From contig JASLEW010000568.1 in NCBI GenBank assembly GCA_030150965.1, positions 1 to 11,705 of the forward strand: a stretch of 11,705 nt of DNA, read 5' to 3'. Below the pieces are notes generated by a model. It made no database searches, was not told where the DNA came from, and was given only the letters and a program-made list of their open reading frames with translations. Made by a program: the position numbers and the translations under genes. Position 1 is the first letter of the stretch. Each line of letters opens with the position of its first letter. Below, piece after piece: positions 1 through 8,251 of this stretch. This DNA is from Thermoanaerobaculia bacterium (GTDB taxonomy: Bacteria; Acidobacteriota; Thermoanaerobaculia; Multivoradales; UBA5704).

Positions 1-1
1 G

Positions 2-2260
2 GCGGCGACGTCGCCGGCCGGCGCGGCCGGCGGCATGGGCGGTGCCGGCGCGGCGCCGCTGCTCGGCTTCAACCCCGCGCATGCCGCCGCGGAGCGCGCC
101 CTGGAGGCGCGGTTCGACGCGGCGCTGCGGCGCGACGAGATGGCGCCGTGGCTCAAGCGCCTGTCCGCCCGGCCGCACCACGTCGGGTCGCCGTACGACC
201 GGGAGAATGCCGAGTTCCTGGCGGGCCTGTTCCGCTCGTGGGGGTACGACACCCACATCGAGGAGTTCCAGGTGCTGTTCCCGACGCCCAGGGAGCGGCT
301 GCTGGAGATGGTGGCGCCGCAGCGCTTCACCGCCTCGCTCAGGGAGCCGCCGCTGCCCGAGGACTCGACCTCGGGCCAGACCGCCGAGCAGCTGCCGGTC
401 TACAACGCCTACTCGATCGACGGCGACGTCACCGCCGACCTGGTCTACGTCAACTTCGGGGTGCCCAAGGACTACGAGGAGCTGGAGCGCCGCGGCGTGG
501 ACGTCAAGGGCAAGATCGTCATCGCGCGCTACTTCGGCTCGTGGCGCGGTATCAAGCCGAAGGTCGCGGCCGAGCACGGCGCCATCGGCTGCATCATCTA
601 CTCCGATCCGCACGAGGACGGCTACTTCCACGGCGACCCCTATCCCAAGGGAGGGTGGCGCAACGAGAACGGCGCCCAGCGCGGCTCGGTGGCCGACATG
701 CCGCTCTACGCCGGCGACCCGCTGACGCCGGGCGTCGGCGCGACGCCGGACGCCAAGCGCCTGGCGCTCAAGGACGCGAAGACCATCACCAAGATCCCGG
801 TGCTGCCGATCTCCTACGCCGACGCGCAGCCGCTGCTGCGCGCCCTCGCCGGGCCGATGGCGCCGGCGGCGTGGGTCGGCTCGCTGCCCGAGCCCTACCA
901 CCTCGGCCCGGGGCCGGCCAGGGTGCACCTCAAGGTGGCCTTCAACTGGGACCAGGCGCCGGTGCGCGACGTGATCGCGCGCCTGCCCGGCGCCGAGCTG
1001 CCGGACGAGTGGATCGTGCGCGGCAACCACCACGACGGCTGGGTGAACGGCGCCACCGACCCGCTGTCGGGGCTGGTCGCCGAGCTGGAGGAGGCGCACG
1101 GCGTGGCCGAGCTGGTCAAGGGCGGCTGGCGGCCGAAGCGCACCATCATCTACGCCGCCTGGGACGGCGAGGAGCCGGGTCTCCTCGGCTCGACCGAGTG
1201 GGCGGAGACGCACGCCGCCGAGCTGCAGCAGAAGGCGATCCTCTATCTCAACTCGGACGTCAACGCGCGCGGCTTCCTGGAGGCCGGCGGCTCGCACACC
1301 CTGGAGAAGCTGGTCGGCCAGGTGGCCAGGGACGTGACCGACCCGGAAGCCCACGTCAGCCTCGCCGAGCGCCAGCGCGCCGGCGCCCTGGTCAACGGCG
1401 ACGCGGCGGCGCGCCGCGAGGCGAAGAGCGGCGAGCTGCGCATCGGCGCCCTCGGCTCGGGCTCCGACTACACCCCGTTCCTCCAGCACCTGGGCATCGC
1501 CTCGCTCAACTTCGGCTTCGGCGGCGAGGGCCAGTACGGCCAGTACCACTCGATCTACGACAGCTACGATCACTTCATGCGCTTCATGGACCCGACGCTC
1601 GAATACGGCGTGACGCTGGCCAAGACCGCCGGCCGGGTGGTGCTGCGCACCGCCTCGGCCGACGTGCTGCCGTTCGACTTCCAGCGCTTCGCGGACACCG
1701 TCGGCCGCTACGTCAAGGAGATCGCCGAGCTGGCCGACCACGAGCGCGAGGAGACGGCGGACCGCAACAAGGCCATCGAGGAAAACCTTTACATGGCAGC
1801 GGCCGATCCGACCGAGACCTGGGTGACGCCGAAGCCGCAGGACCCGGTGCCGCACCTCAACCTCGCGCCGCTGGAGAACGCCCGCGACCGGCTGGAGAAG
1901 AGCGCCCGCGCGTTCCAGGCCGCGCTCGACAAGGCCGGCCCCGGCGCCGACGCGCTCACCCCGGCGCAGCGCCGCCAGCTCGACGAGGTGATGTTCAGGA
2001 CCGAGCGCGCGCTGACCGCCGGCGGCCTGCCGCGCCGCCCCTGGTACGTCCACCAGGTCTACGCCCCCGGTTTCTACACCGGCTACGGCGTCAAGACCCT
2101 CCCCGGCGTCCGCGAGGCGATCGAGGAGCGCGGCTGGAAGGAGGTGGACGAGCAGGTGACGATCACCGCCCGGGCGCTCGACGCCTTCGCCGGCGCGGTC
2201 GACCAGGCGACGGCGATCCTCAAGGCGGCGGCAGCGGCGCCGGTGAAGGCGGTGGGGTGA
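2..2260 (+). CDS. M28 family zinc metallopeptidase, glutamate carboxypeptidase II / transferrin-receptor-like (5' end outside window)
   Basis: This is a zinc-dependent exopeptidase of the GCPII (PSMA-like) branch of M28, probably trimming C-terminal residues from peptides outside the cytoplasm. Numbering runs from the ATG at position 35. A PA (protease-associated) domain lies at about residues 125-290 and the peptidase core at about 300-550. All co-catalytic zinc ligands are visible: H332 in GNHHDGW, D342 in GATDP, E379/E380 in WDGEEPGLLGS, D408 in NSDV and H505 in YHSIYDSYDHF. The C-terminal ~130 residues match the TfR-like dimerisation domain in position and helical character. The frame stays open to the left edge with no stop and no ribosome-binding site before the ATG at 35, so the true start, presumably with a signal peptide, is off the window. 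The gene ends convergently, overlapping the CHAT gene by 41 bp. The family assignment is firm; the substrate is unknown. Confidence 0.93.
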   Translation, partial: AATSPAGAAGGMGGAGAAPLLGFNPAHAAAERALEARFDAALRRDEMAPWLKRLSARPHHVGSPYDRENAEFLAGLFRSWGYDTHIEEFQVLFPTPRERLLEMVAPQRFTASLREPPLPEDSTSGQTAEQLPVYNAYSIDGDVTADLVYVNFGVPKDYEELERRGVDVKGKIVIARYFGSWRGIKPKVAAEHGAIGCIIYSDPHEDGYFHGDPYPKGGWRNENGAQRGSVADMPLYAGDPLTPGVGATPDAKRLALKDAKTITKIPVLPISYADAQPLLRALAGPMAPAAWVGSLPEPYHLGPGPARVHLKVAFNWDQAPVRDVIARLPGAELPDEWIVRGNHHDGWVNGATDPLSGLVAELEEAHGVAELVKGGWRPKRTIIYAAWDGEEPGLLGSTEWAETHAAELQQKAILYLNSDVNARGFLEAGGSHTLEKLVGQVARDVTDPEAHVSLAERQRAGALVNGDAAARREAKSGELRIGALGSGSDYTPFLQHLGIASLNFGFGGEGQYGQYHSIYDSYDHFMRFMDPTLEYGVTLAKTAGRVVLRTASADVLPFDFQRFADTVGRYVKEIAELADHEREETADRNKAIEENLYMAAADPTETWVTPKPQDPVPHLNLAPLENARDRLEKSARAFQAALDKAGPGADALTPAQRRQLDEVMFRTERALTAGGLPRRPWYVHQVYAPGFYTGYGVKTLPGVREAIEERGWKEVDEQVTITARALDAFAGAVDQATAILKAAAAAPVKAVG

Positions 2261-5200
2261 GCGGCGCCTGACCGGCGGCAGCGGCATCCCGCGGTCCGGC
2301 CGGGCGGACCGCGGGCCTGTCCGCCGCGACTCCGGCGCTGTAGCCGATGACCTCGAAGGCGCCCCAGTCGCGCGGCGCGGTCTGACCTGAACCGCGTGCG
2401 ATGCTCGAGATCTGAGCCGCCTGGAGGGCCCGTGCCACATCGAGGCCCTGGCCAAGCCGGCGGTAGAACACGCTGAGAAAGTCGTCCGTCCAGGCATCGT
2501 CGACCCGCCATAGCGAGGCGACGACCGCCGGAATGCCGATGGCAAGGAAGCTCCGCGCCAGGTTCTCCACGCCCTCGGTACGTGAGATCCGACCGCGGCC
2601 GGTGGCGCAGCTTGCCAACACCACGAGCCGGGAGCGCGGCAGACGCTGTTGCAGTACTTCTCCGGCAGTGAGCACGCCGCGCGAAGGGTCGGCGGCGTCC
2701 CGGGCGAAGATCAGCTGCGAGAGCAGGGGACGGTCCTCGTTGGTGCGCGAGTGGCCGCCGAAGTGCAAGATGTCGAAGTCGCCGGCCAGGCGCAGGAACT
2801 CCCGCCTGGTGGCGGCGGCCTGACGCAGCTCCTGCGAACCAGGGAAGAGCCGCATCAGCTCGGGACCCAGGACCCCGGCGCGCAGAGGTGGCAGGGAGGG
2901 ATCCAGGTTACCATCGAAGTCAGGAGCTGTTACCGCCAGGACGTGTAGAGGGTCGCGCTTCGGCAGGGCGCTGTCGCGCGCGGCGCTGGTCAGCACGGCG
3001 CGCGTGCTGGGTGCCACACTGCAGGCATGATCCTGCACGAGGTAGCGGCCACGGCGAGGGTCGAGGAGGGTGGCGAATGCCAGGGTATGAAGAGCACCGT
3101 CGGGCACGAAGATGAGCTGGTCACCCGGCGCGAGGAGGTGCTCGATCGGTTCGATCAGCAGGGAGTACAAACGCCTGGACTCTCCTGCAAGCTCGATGGC
3201 CTGATCGCGCTGCACAGCCCGTCCATACTTGGCGATCAGCTCGGCGAGAGCGTCCGCGCCGATGTCGATCCTGGAGGTGGACACCTGCTGCCCCCGGCGC
3301 AGGACCCATACGCCGGTCCACCTCGGCAGCACGGTGTACTCGACCACCGTTACACCGGCGGGAAGCTTCTCCGACGGGGACCGGGGCATGTCCCATGGGG
3401 AAGCCTTCACGATGTCCGGGTTGTGCGGCCCGCGTGGCGCCTCGGTGAGCGTCCAATCCAGCAGCACTCGCGCCCTGGCGCGTTCGCTGAAGGCCAATGC
3501 GGCATCCGGCCGGTGCCGCGAGTCGAGCTGGAAAGCGATCATGGCGTCGAAGATGTCCCGCCTCTGATCGAAGTAGGAGATTCGGTACTCGGGCGTGGTG
3601 ATGGCTTCGCGCTGCCGTTCGAGCTCATCGATGGCAGCCGTCAGGTCTCGCTCCATGGCTGCGCTCTGGCCGAGTCGTTGATTCACCATGGCGCGGAGGA
3701 AGAGCGCCCGCCCAAGGAGGTAGTGATAGGAGGTGCCACGGAAGACGGCGATGGCCCTGTCCAAGCTTGCGACCGCCAGACTGGGCGAGGTGCTGGCGAA
3801 AGTCTCGCCCTCGGCCAGCGCCAGATCGCCGTCGATGCTCTGCCGAGTGATCGCGTCGGCGACGGTCGGCAACAACACCCGCGCACGCCCGAGGTCGCGG
3901 GCGGCGTCGCCCGGCTTGCCGGCGGCGACGAGGAGCGAGGCGCGTTCGCGCAGCGCTCCCAGGAGGTATTCGGGCCGGCGCAAGCCGGCGGCGATCCGCA
4001 CCACCTCGTCTTGAAACAGCAGAGCGGCCTCTGACCGGTTCTCCATCTGCGCCAGGTCGGCGGCAGTTGCGCAGATCGAGTAGCGATTTTCCGGCCGCTC
4101 CAACACCTCGGAGTTAAGCAGCGCCGAGTGAAGGTGGCGCCATGCTTGGTCAACCTTGCCCAGGGAGCCAAGCGCCGCTGCCACCATGGCGCTCAGCCTT
4201 GCCGCATTGACGCCTTCGCCGATGGCAAGGAAGTTCCTCTCGGCGGCGCTGAGGTCCTCCAGCGACCCGAACATCTGACCGTCGATCCCCTCGATCAGTC
4301 CGATCAACCGTCGTCGGCGTCCGTCGAGCGCTCTGTACCTGCTGTCCACGGGCTCCTGGTCCAGCAACCGCCGGACCTGCCGATAATCCGAGAGCTCATA
4401 CCGGCAGAGGGCCGATTGGAAGGTCGCCCAGCCCGCAAACGGACTTCTCGCCGAAGCGAGATCCTGGCGAGCCCGACGAAGAAGTCCCTCCGCCGCCGAG
4501 AACGCTCCGCGTTCGATCCTGTCGAGGGCTTGGCGGTAGCGCTGGAGCCCCACGGCGATCTGCCGCCTCGCCGCCGGGTCCGGTGCGGCCAGCCGGTCGA
4601 TTTGAGCGACGGTATCGGCGTCCAGCGGGTCGCCATGGACGGCCAGCCGGCCGGCGATCCGGCGCGCGGGCGACAGGGCTGCTTCGGCCTCGGCCGGATG
4701 CCGGGCGAGCTCGGCTGCCGCCCACCGGGGAAGAAGCACCTCCTCGACGAGCTCGCGAGAGCGCTGCGGCGAGGCAGCAGCCATCGCCCGGGCCGCGGCC
4801 TCACTGTTCGGCCCGTCCCCTGAAACGCCGCGCAGTGCCGCATCCCAGCCGGCGGATGGCCCAGGAGCGGACAGCCGCTTGGCATGGGCCTCGGCCTCCG
4901 CCCGCCATGCCCGGCCGGTTTCGTGAGCCGCCACCACGCGCCACTCCTCCAACGCAGCACCGCGCAGGGAGAGCCCCTCCAGCGCCAGGGCGTGATTGAA
5001 GTGCGCCGTGGCCGAACCTGGTTGCAGCTCCACCGCCTTGCCGGACGCGCTCAGCGCCAGCACCACCTCGTAAGGGTCGGCGGCCTGCACGCCCCGTTGC
5101 AGGTGGGCGGCTGCGAGGTCGCTCCAAACCTGGCCATTCCCGGGCTCCTTCGCGGCCGCCCGCATCAGCTCGGTGACCGCACGCTCGGCGTCATTCGCCA

Positions 5201-5486
5201 GCAGCGCCACGACGGCATCCCGGCGCAAGGTGCTGGCGTTCTCGTTGCGGTCCAGGGCTCGGCGGGCGGAGAGAGAGGCGGCCCGCAGTGCGGCATCCGT
5301 TCGCGGGTGGACTCCCGCTCCGGTCGTGGCCAGCCACGGAGCGCCGGTTAAATGCCCGGCGGTGCAGGGTACCGTGGCGAGCAGGGCAGCGACCGGGTCG
5401 CCCGGTGGTTGCGGGCGGCAAGCGGCGGTCACCGCAACGCCCAGCGCCACGGCAAGCTGGAACCCCTTTCCGCGGGAGGAAAGCAC
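2220..5486 (-). CDS. CHAT domain-containing lipoprotein with TPR-like helical repeats
   Basis: A predicted caspase-clan protease of the CHAT (caspase HetF associated with TPRs) family, 1088 aa. I chose the GTG at 5486 because it yields a lipoprotein signal: basic R/K residues, a hydrophobic stretch and a VTAAC lipobox-like site with Cys23. Its ribosome-binding site is weak. The frame is open upstream to 5861, but that part runs under the divergent gene and does not look coding. Residues ~60-700 are alanine-rich helical repeats of TPR type, ending in the ERARARVLLD segment usual just before CHAT domains. The CHAT domain spans ~705-1049, with IFVPDGALHTLAF near 792, the catalytic His912 in HFGGHS and Cys960 in VLASCATG, then PAVVASLWRVDD. 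A 39-residue Ala/Pro-rich tail follows the usual end of the domain and runs into the M28 gene. Anchoring outside the cytoplasm is inferred; the substrate is unknown, with neighbouring proteins as candidates. Confidence 0.9.
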   Translation of the reverse strand: MLSSRGKGFQLAVALGVAVTAACRPQPPGDPVAALLATVPCTAGHLTGAPWLATTGAGVHPRTDAALRAASLSARRALDRNENASTLRRDAVVALLANDAERAVTELMRAAAKEPGNGQVWSDLAAAHLQRGVQAADPYEVVLALSASGKAVELQPGSATAHFNHALALEGLSLRGAALEEWRVVAAHETGRAWRAEAEAHAKRLSAPGPSAGWDAALRGVSGDGPNSEAAARAMAAASPQRSRELVEEVLLPRWAAAELARHPAEAEAALSPARRIAGRLAVHGDPLDADTVAQIDRLAAPDPAARRQIAVGLQRYRQALDRIERGAFSAAEGLLRRARQDLASARSPFAGWATFQSALCRYELSDYRQVRRLLDQEPVDSRYRALDGRRRRLIGLIEGIDGQMFGSLEDLSAAERNFLAIGEGVNAARLSAMVAAALGSLGKVDQAWRHLHSALLNSEVLERPENRYSICATAADLAQMENRSEAALLFQDEVVRIAAGLRRPEYLLGALRERASLLVAAGKPGDAARDLGRARVLLPTVADAITRQSIDGDLALAEGETFASTSPSLAVASLDRAIAVFRGTSYHYLLGRALFLRAMVNQRLGQSAAMERDLTAAIDELERQREAITTPEYRISYFDQRRDIFDAMIAFQLDSRHRPDAALAFSERARARVLLDWTLTEAPRGPHNPDIVKASPWDMPRSPSEKLPAGVTVVEYTVLPRWTGVWVLRRGQQVSTSRIDIGADALAELIAKYGRAVQRDQAIELAGESRRLYSLLIEPIEHLLAPGDQLIFVPDGALHTLAFATLLDPRRGRYLVQDHACSVAPSTRAVLTSAARDSALPKRDPLHVLAVTAPDFDGNLDPSLPPLRAGVLGPELMRLFPGSQELRQAAATRREFLRLAGDFDILHFGGHSRTNEDRPLLSQLIFARDAADPSRGVLTAGEVLQQRLPRSRLVVLASCATGRGRISRTEGVENLARSFLAIGIPAVVASLWRVDDAWTDDFLSVFYRRLGQGLDVARALQAAQISSIARGSGQTAPRDWGAFEVIGYSAGVAADRPAVRPAGPRDAAAAGQAPLTPPPSPAPLPPP
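2288..2315. terminator. Strong GC hairpin just after the M28 stop codon
   Basis: The arms CCCGCGGTCCG (2288-2298) and CGGACCGCGGG (2305-2315) are perfectly complementary over 11 bp around a 6-nt loop, 27 nt past the M28 stop. No T-run follows on either strand, so it is not a classical intrinsic terminator. It could slow polymerase or stabilise the 3' ends of the two convergent transcripts. On the minus strand it also lies inside the C-terminal tail codons of the CHAT gene. Confidence 0.45.
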
Positions 5487-5509
5487 TTCAGGCGTCCGTC
5501 TAGAGCTGC

Positions 5510-5528
5510 GCCAGCCATTGTGGCTGGC
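5510..5528. promoter_or_regulatory. Perfect 8-bp palindrome, candidate operator
   Basis: GCCAGCCA (5510-5517) and TGGCTGGC (5521-5528) are exact reverse complements around a 3-nt centre, TTG. The site lies in the middle of the divergent intergenic region, which suits a dimeric repressor or activator acting on both genes. It could instead form a hairpin in the 5' leader of the plus-strand transcript. No regulator gene is present in the window. Confidence 0.4.
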
Positions 5529-5561
5529 ACCGCCGGGCCTCACCGTCCCGGCAGGCGAGAA

Positions 5562-5567
5562 GGGAGG
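5562..5567 (+). promoter_or_regulatory. Ribosome-binding site fixing the start of the 320-aa gene
   Basis: GGGAGG lies 4 nt before the ATG at 5572 within the purine run AGGGAGGAAG. It is the best Shine-Dalgarno match in the plus-strand operon. It decides the start against the longer upstream reading frame, which is antisense to the CHAT gene's beginning. Confidence 0.8.
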
Positions 5568-5571
5568 AAGT

Positions 5572-6534
5572 ATGCAGATCCCGTTGCAGATTGTCTTGCA
5601 TGGCTTGATCGCGCTGGTGCCGCCCGACGCCGGCCACCCGAACCAACTGACGGCGCTGCTGCTCGATGGCCAGCATCCGCCGGCACATGAATGCATCGCC
5701 CCGCACGAGCCGATGCTCGAGTTCAACGCGACCACCAGCGCGGCATGCCTCAACGCTGGCTGTACCGTTTCCGGTGATCTCTGCACCTGCGGCGCGAAGG
5801 CCCTTGAAGGAAGGGATCTTTCCCTCAAGCTCTCAGGAGCCTCCAGGTCGGCCCAGTCCAAGCTGAACGTTCGTCCCGAGAACCCGCTGCCGCTCGACGA
5901 CCAGGCAGCGATCGACTTCGCTTACGTGCCGAATATGTCGGCAAAGCCCTACGGTGTCAAGCTGAACCCGGCGTATCAAAGCGCCCATCCGCCCAGCAAC
6001 CTCTTGGCGCGGATGGAGGTTCCCTTCAACTCGATCGCCGCTTGTGCCCTGTGGCAGCACGAGGACGAGGGCCAGAACTACACCTTCGCGCTCAACGCCA
6101 GGAAGCTCAAGGAGGCCGAGGGGACGTCATCGATCAGTCAGGCCGTGGCGCAGATGGTGGTCGCCACGCTGGACCTGACCCCGCAAGGAAGCAAGGTCGA
6201 GATCCATCTGCGCAGCTTCGCCACTGGCGAGGAGAAGGTGATCGGCGTCAAGCTGAGCTCCAAGGGCAGCCGCATCGCGCTGACCAACGACACCGTTCCG
6301 CTCGACCGCGATGATCCCTGCGATGACGGCATCGCACGTCATTTCGCGCTCTACTACGAGCTGGCGGACAAGGAGGTCGCCTTCGGTGACCGCCTGGTCC
6401 CGCACATGAAGTTCACGCACCACCAGAAAAGTCCGGCAGCGCCGCCAGATGGCTGCAAGCTGAACGACTTTGACGTCATGAACCGGCCGGTCTGCCCGAT
6501 GGCGACGATCCAGCCGGAGCTGCCGCAAGGGTGA
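5572..6534 (+). CDS. Hypothetical protein, cysteine-rich, first gene of the caspase operon
   Basis: I do not recognise this 320-aa protein. The ATG at 5572 follows a strong ribosome-binding site. The N-terminus (MQIPLQIVLHGLIALVPP) is moderately hydrophobic but has no basic region or cleavage site, so it looks like a first beta-strand of a soluble domain rather than a signal peptide. It has nine cysteines (41, 59, 64, 71, 73, 158, 250, 295, 308), four of them clustered at 59-73 in the spacing C-x4-C-x6-C-x-C, which could bind a metal or form disulfides. HECIAPHEPMLEF (39-51) and several alternating hydrophobic segments suggest a beta-rich fold. Its stop is 4 bp before the caspase ATG, so the two are almost certainly co-transcribed and coupled. 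A partner, substrate or chaperone of the caspase is a guess from position only. Confidence 0.85.
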   Translation: MQIPLQIVLHGLIALVPPDAGHPNQLTALLLDGQHPPAHECIAPHEPMLEFNATTSAACLNAGCTVSGDLCTCGAKALEGRDLSLKLSGASRSAQSKLNVRPENPLPLDDQAAIDFAYVPNMSAKPYGVKLNPAYQSAHPPSNLLARMEVPFNSIAACALWQHEDEGQNYTFALNARKLKEAEGTSSISQAVAQMVVATLDLTPQGSKVEIHLRSFATGEEKVIGVKLSSKGSRIALTNDTVPLDRDDPCDDGIARHFALYYELADKEVAFGDRLVPHMKFTHHQKSPAAPPDGCKLNDFDVMNRPVCPMATIQPELPQG

Positions 6535-6538
6535 CGCC

Positions 6539-8197
6539 ATGAAATGCCTCCAGCGCATCGAGACTCTGGGCGCGGTGATCGTACTCTTGGCGGCGAGCGT
6601 CCTCGCATTCCCGAGCCGGGGCACCGCCGGCCCCGGCGCGATGAAGCAAAAGATCGCCTTGGTGATCGGCAACAGCAAGTATGACGACGGTGATCCAGTG
6701 AGCGGCGTTCAAGACGCGGAAGCAGTCGCCGACGCGCTGCGCCGCGCCGGGTTCAAGGTGTTGCCGCCCGTTCGTGACGGCAGGCTTGCCGACATCAATA
6801 AAGCCATCGCAGATTTCGAGGGTGCCATCGCTCTTCCCGAGGTTACAGTCGCGGCGATCTTCTTTTCGGGCCACGGCTTTCAGCTGCAGAACACGAGCTA
6901 TCTGCTGCCGACCGATGGCACGGTCTCGACCACCAACTCGAATGCCATTGCCGTCGACACGCTGGTTCAGGCCCTGGGCTACGCGCCCAACGAGGCGACC
7001 AAGCTGATCTTCGTCAATGCGTGCCGCTCCTCGAAGGTGGCCCCCCAGGGAGTGCAAGATGGACTGGCGAAGTTCGGTCCCATGCCTCCTCGCACCGTGC
7101 AGTTCTTCGCAGCGAGCCCTGGGCAGTTGGCCTTCGGCAAACCCGACGGCCAGCTATCCCCCTTCAGCCAGTTCCTTTCCGAGGCGATCGCCGAGGCCGG
7201 CCTGACGTTCGCTGAGCTGCTGAACCAGGTGACGGCGAGCGTGGCACAAGCTGGCCAGGGCCAACTGCCGGTTGACAGCGGCACCTCGGACATCCCGGCC
7301 GACTTCGGCCTCCGCCCGCCGGTCGTGGTGCGGGCCTCGGTCAACAAGGCGGACGACGGCTTGATCCTGCTGCTCCGCGGCGACGTCGTCATCGATCAGA
7401 GCGGCGTGGGGAAGGGGCAACAGGAGCTGCGCCTCAAGCCGGGCCACAACAGGCTGAACATCCTGGTCTTCAACCAGAAGACTTACCAGGACGGGCTGAC
7501 CTGGTTCCAGCCGGAGGGCTGGGCCTATGAGCTGGCGCTTTTCGGACCGGGCGGCACCGCGCTGCGGGCGGCGGAGTGCCCAGGACCATCCCCGTGCTTT
7601 GCCGACCACGAGGACGTGCCGTTCAAGGACGGACCGCATCACGGCGGGGTGTTCCTGGTGGCCACGGGCGATCTCTACGTTGACCTGAAGACCGCACAGC
7701 TGGAGCTGCGGGATGTCAACAAGCAGGTCTGGCAGAAGAAGGCTCCGGTCTGGGCCCAGCGGCAGGATCTGCTCTTCAGCGAGCCGATTCAGCAGCTGCC
7801 CGTCGCCGAAGCGCTCGGCCTGCCGGATACGATCGACGTGGTCAACGTTGCGGCCAGCCTCGTGGCGCAGGCGAAGCTGCCAGTCGAGATCCCCGACCTT
7901 TCCAAGATCAGCTTCGGCGTCCGCGGCAACCAGCTCTTCCACGCCGCAGTGGTCGCCTGCATGCAAAAAACCGATGATCGGAAGGCTGACTTCAAGAAAA
8001 GCGTGGATGCCGCCCTGAGCGGAACGGACCCCACACCATTCAAGAGTTACGATCAATCGTTGACGGCCTGCGTGCAACAGGAGATGAGGAAGGCGGGGAG
8101 CAACCTCAAGTCCGATGACATCCGGGTCTTCACCGATCTCGAAGCTCCCCCGGACGCGGTGGTCAGCATGGGGAAGGCGGCGGTGAGCACACGCTAG
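6539..8197 (+). CDS. Exported caspase family (peptidase C14) protein
   Basis: A predicted cysteine endopeptidase of the caspase/metacaspase fold, 552 aa. The ATG at 6539 has an AAGGG ribosome-binding site 8-12 nt upstream and gives a signal peptide: MKCLQRIE, then a hydrophobic core to ~residue 23 with likely cleavage after VLA. The caspase domain spans ~36-262, opening with KIALVIGNSKYDD. It carries the catalytic His112 in FFSGHGF and Cys162 in VNACRSS; a typical family motif here is DAC, so the residue two before the Cys is Asn rather than Asp. YLLPTDG and FFAASPGQLA are also usual for the fold. The remaining ~290 residues have no domain I recognise: a beta-rich part (~270-395) with PGHNRLNILVFNQ, then a helical end with Cys474 and Cys511. 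A 54-bp gap separates it from the next gene. Protease activity is inferred from the intact dyad. Confidence 0.9.
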   Translation: MKCLQRIETLGAVIVLLAASVLAFPSRGTAGPGAMKQKIALVIGNSKYDDGDPVSGVQDAEAVADALRRAGFKVLPPVRDGRLADINKAIADFEGAIALPEVTVAAIFFSGHGFQLQNTSYLLPTDGTVSTTNSNAIAVDTLVQALGYAPNEATKLIFVNACRSSKVAPQGVQDGLAKFGPMPPRTVQFFAASPGQLAFGKPDGQLSPFSQFLSEAIAEAGLTFAELLNQVTASVAQAGQGQLPVDSGTSDIPADFGLRPPVVVRASVNKADDGLILLLRGDVVIDQSGVGKGQQELRLKPGHNRLNILVFNQKTYQDGLTWFQPEGWAYELALFGPGGTALRAAECPGPSPCFADHEDVPFKDGPHHGGVFLVATGDLYVDLKTAQLELRDVNKQVWQKKAPVWAQRQDLLFSEPIQQLPVAEALGLPDTIDVVNVAASLVAQAKLPVEIPDLSKISFGVRGNQLFHAAVVACMQKTDDRKADFKKSVDAALSGTDPTPFKSYDQSLTACVQQEMRKAGSNLKSDDIRVFTDLEAPPDAVVSMGKAAVSTR

Positions 8198-8251
8198 AGC
8201 TCGATCCCGGCTCTCAAGCAAAGAAGGCTTAGTCAAGGAACGGAGAACGTG

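Larger units (their letters stand above)
5487..5571. promoter_or_regulatory. Divergent intergenic promoter region between the CHAT gene and the caspase operon
   Basis: The 85 bp separate the start codons of the minus-strand CHAT gene and the plus-strand operon, so promoters for both must lie here or inside the coding ends. I see no clear -35/-10 pair on either strand. The main structure is the palindrome described separately. Shared control of both transcripts is a reasonable inference from the layout. Confidence 0.55.

Noticed and set aside
2261..2340. Target-site duplication matching the right edge near 9000-9060
   Set aside because: Only short, low-complexity GGCGGCAG-type matches are shared, which are expected by chance at this base composition.
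3027..4034. Long plus-strand open frame opposite the CHAT gene
   Set aside because: It mirrors the codon pattern of the real gene, has no ribosome-binding site and no domain-like sequence.
5525..5540. TGGCAC resembling a sigma-54 -24 element
   Set aside because: At the required distance the -12 position reads GGCC rather than TTGC, and TGGC is already explained by the palindrome.
5173..5571. N-terminal extension of the 320-aa protein in the same open frame
   Set aside because: It is antisense to the CHAT gene's start, rich in Arg/Ser/Ala without pattern, and the strong ribosome-binding site lies directly before the ATG at 5572.
5487..5861. N-terminal extension of the CHAT protein up to an ATG at 5861
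   Set aside because: The 125 extra residues are antisense to the start of the 320-aa gene, lack coding character, and would bury the lipoprotein signal that follows the GTG at 5486.
7154..8236. Long minus-strand open frame opposite the caspase gene
   Set aside because: His/Leu/Arg-rich noise typical of antisense frames in GC-rich DNA; the plus-strand frame has clear catalytic motifs.
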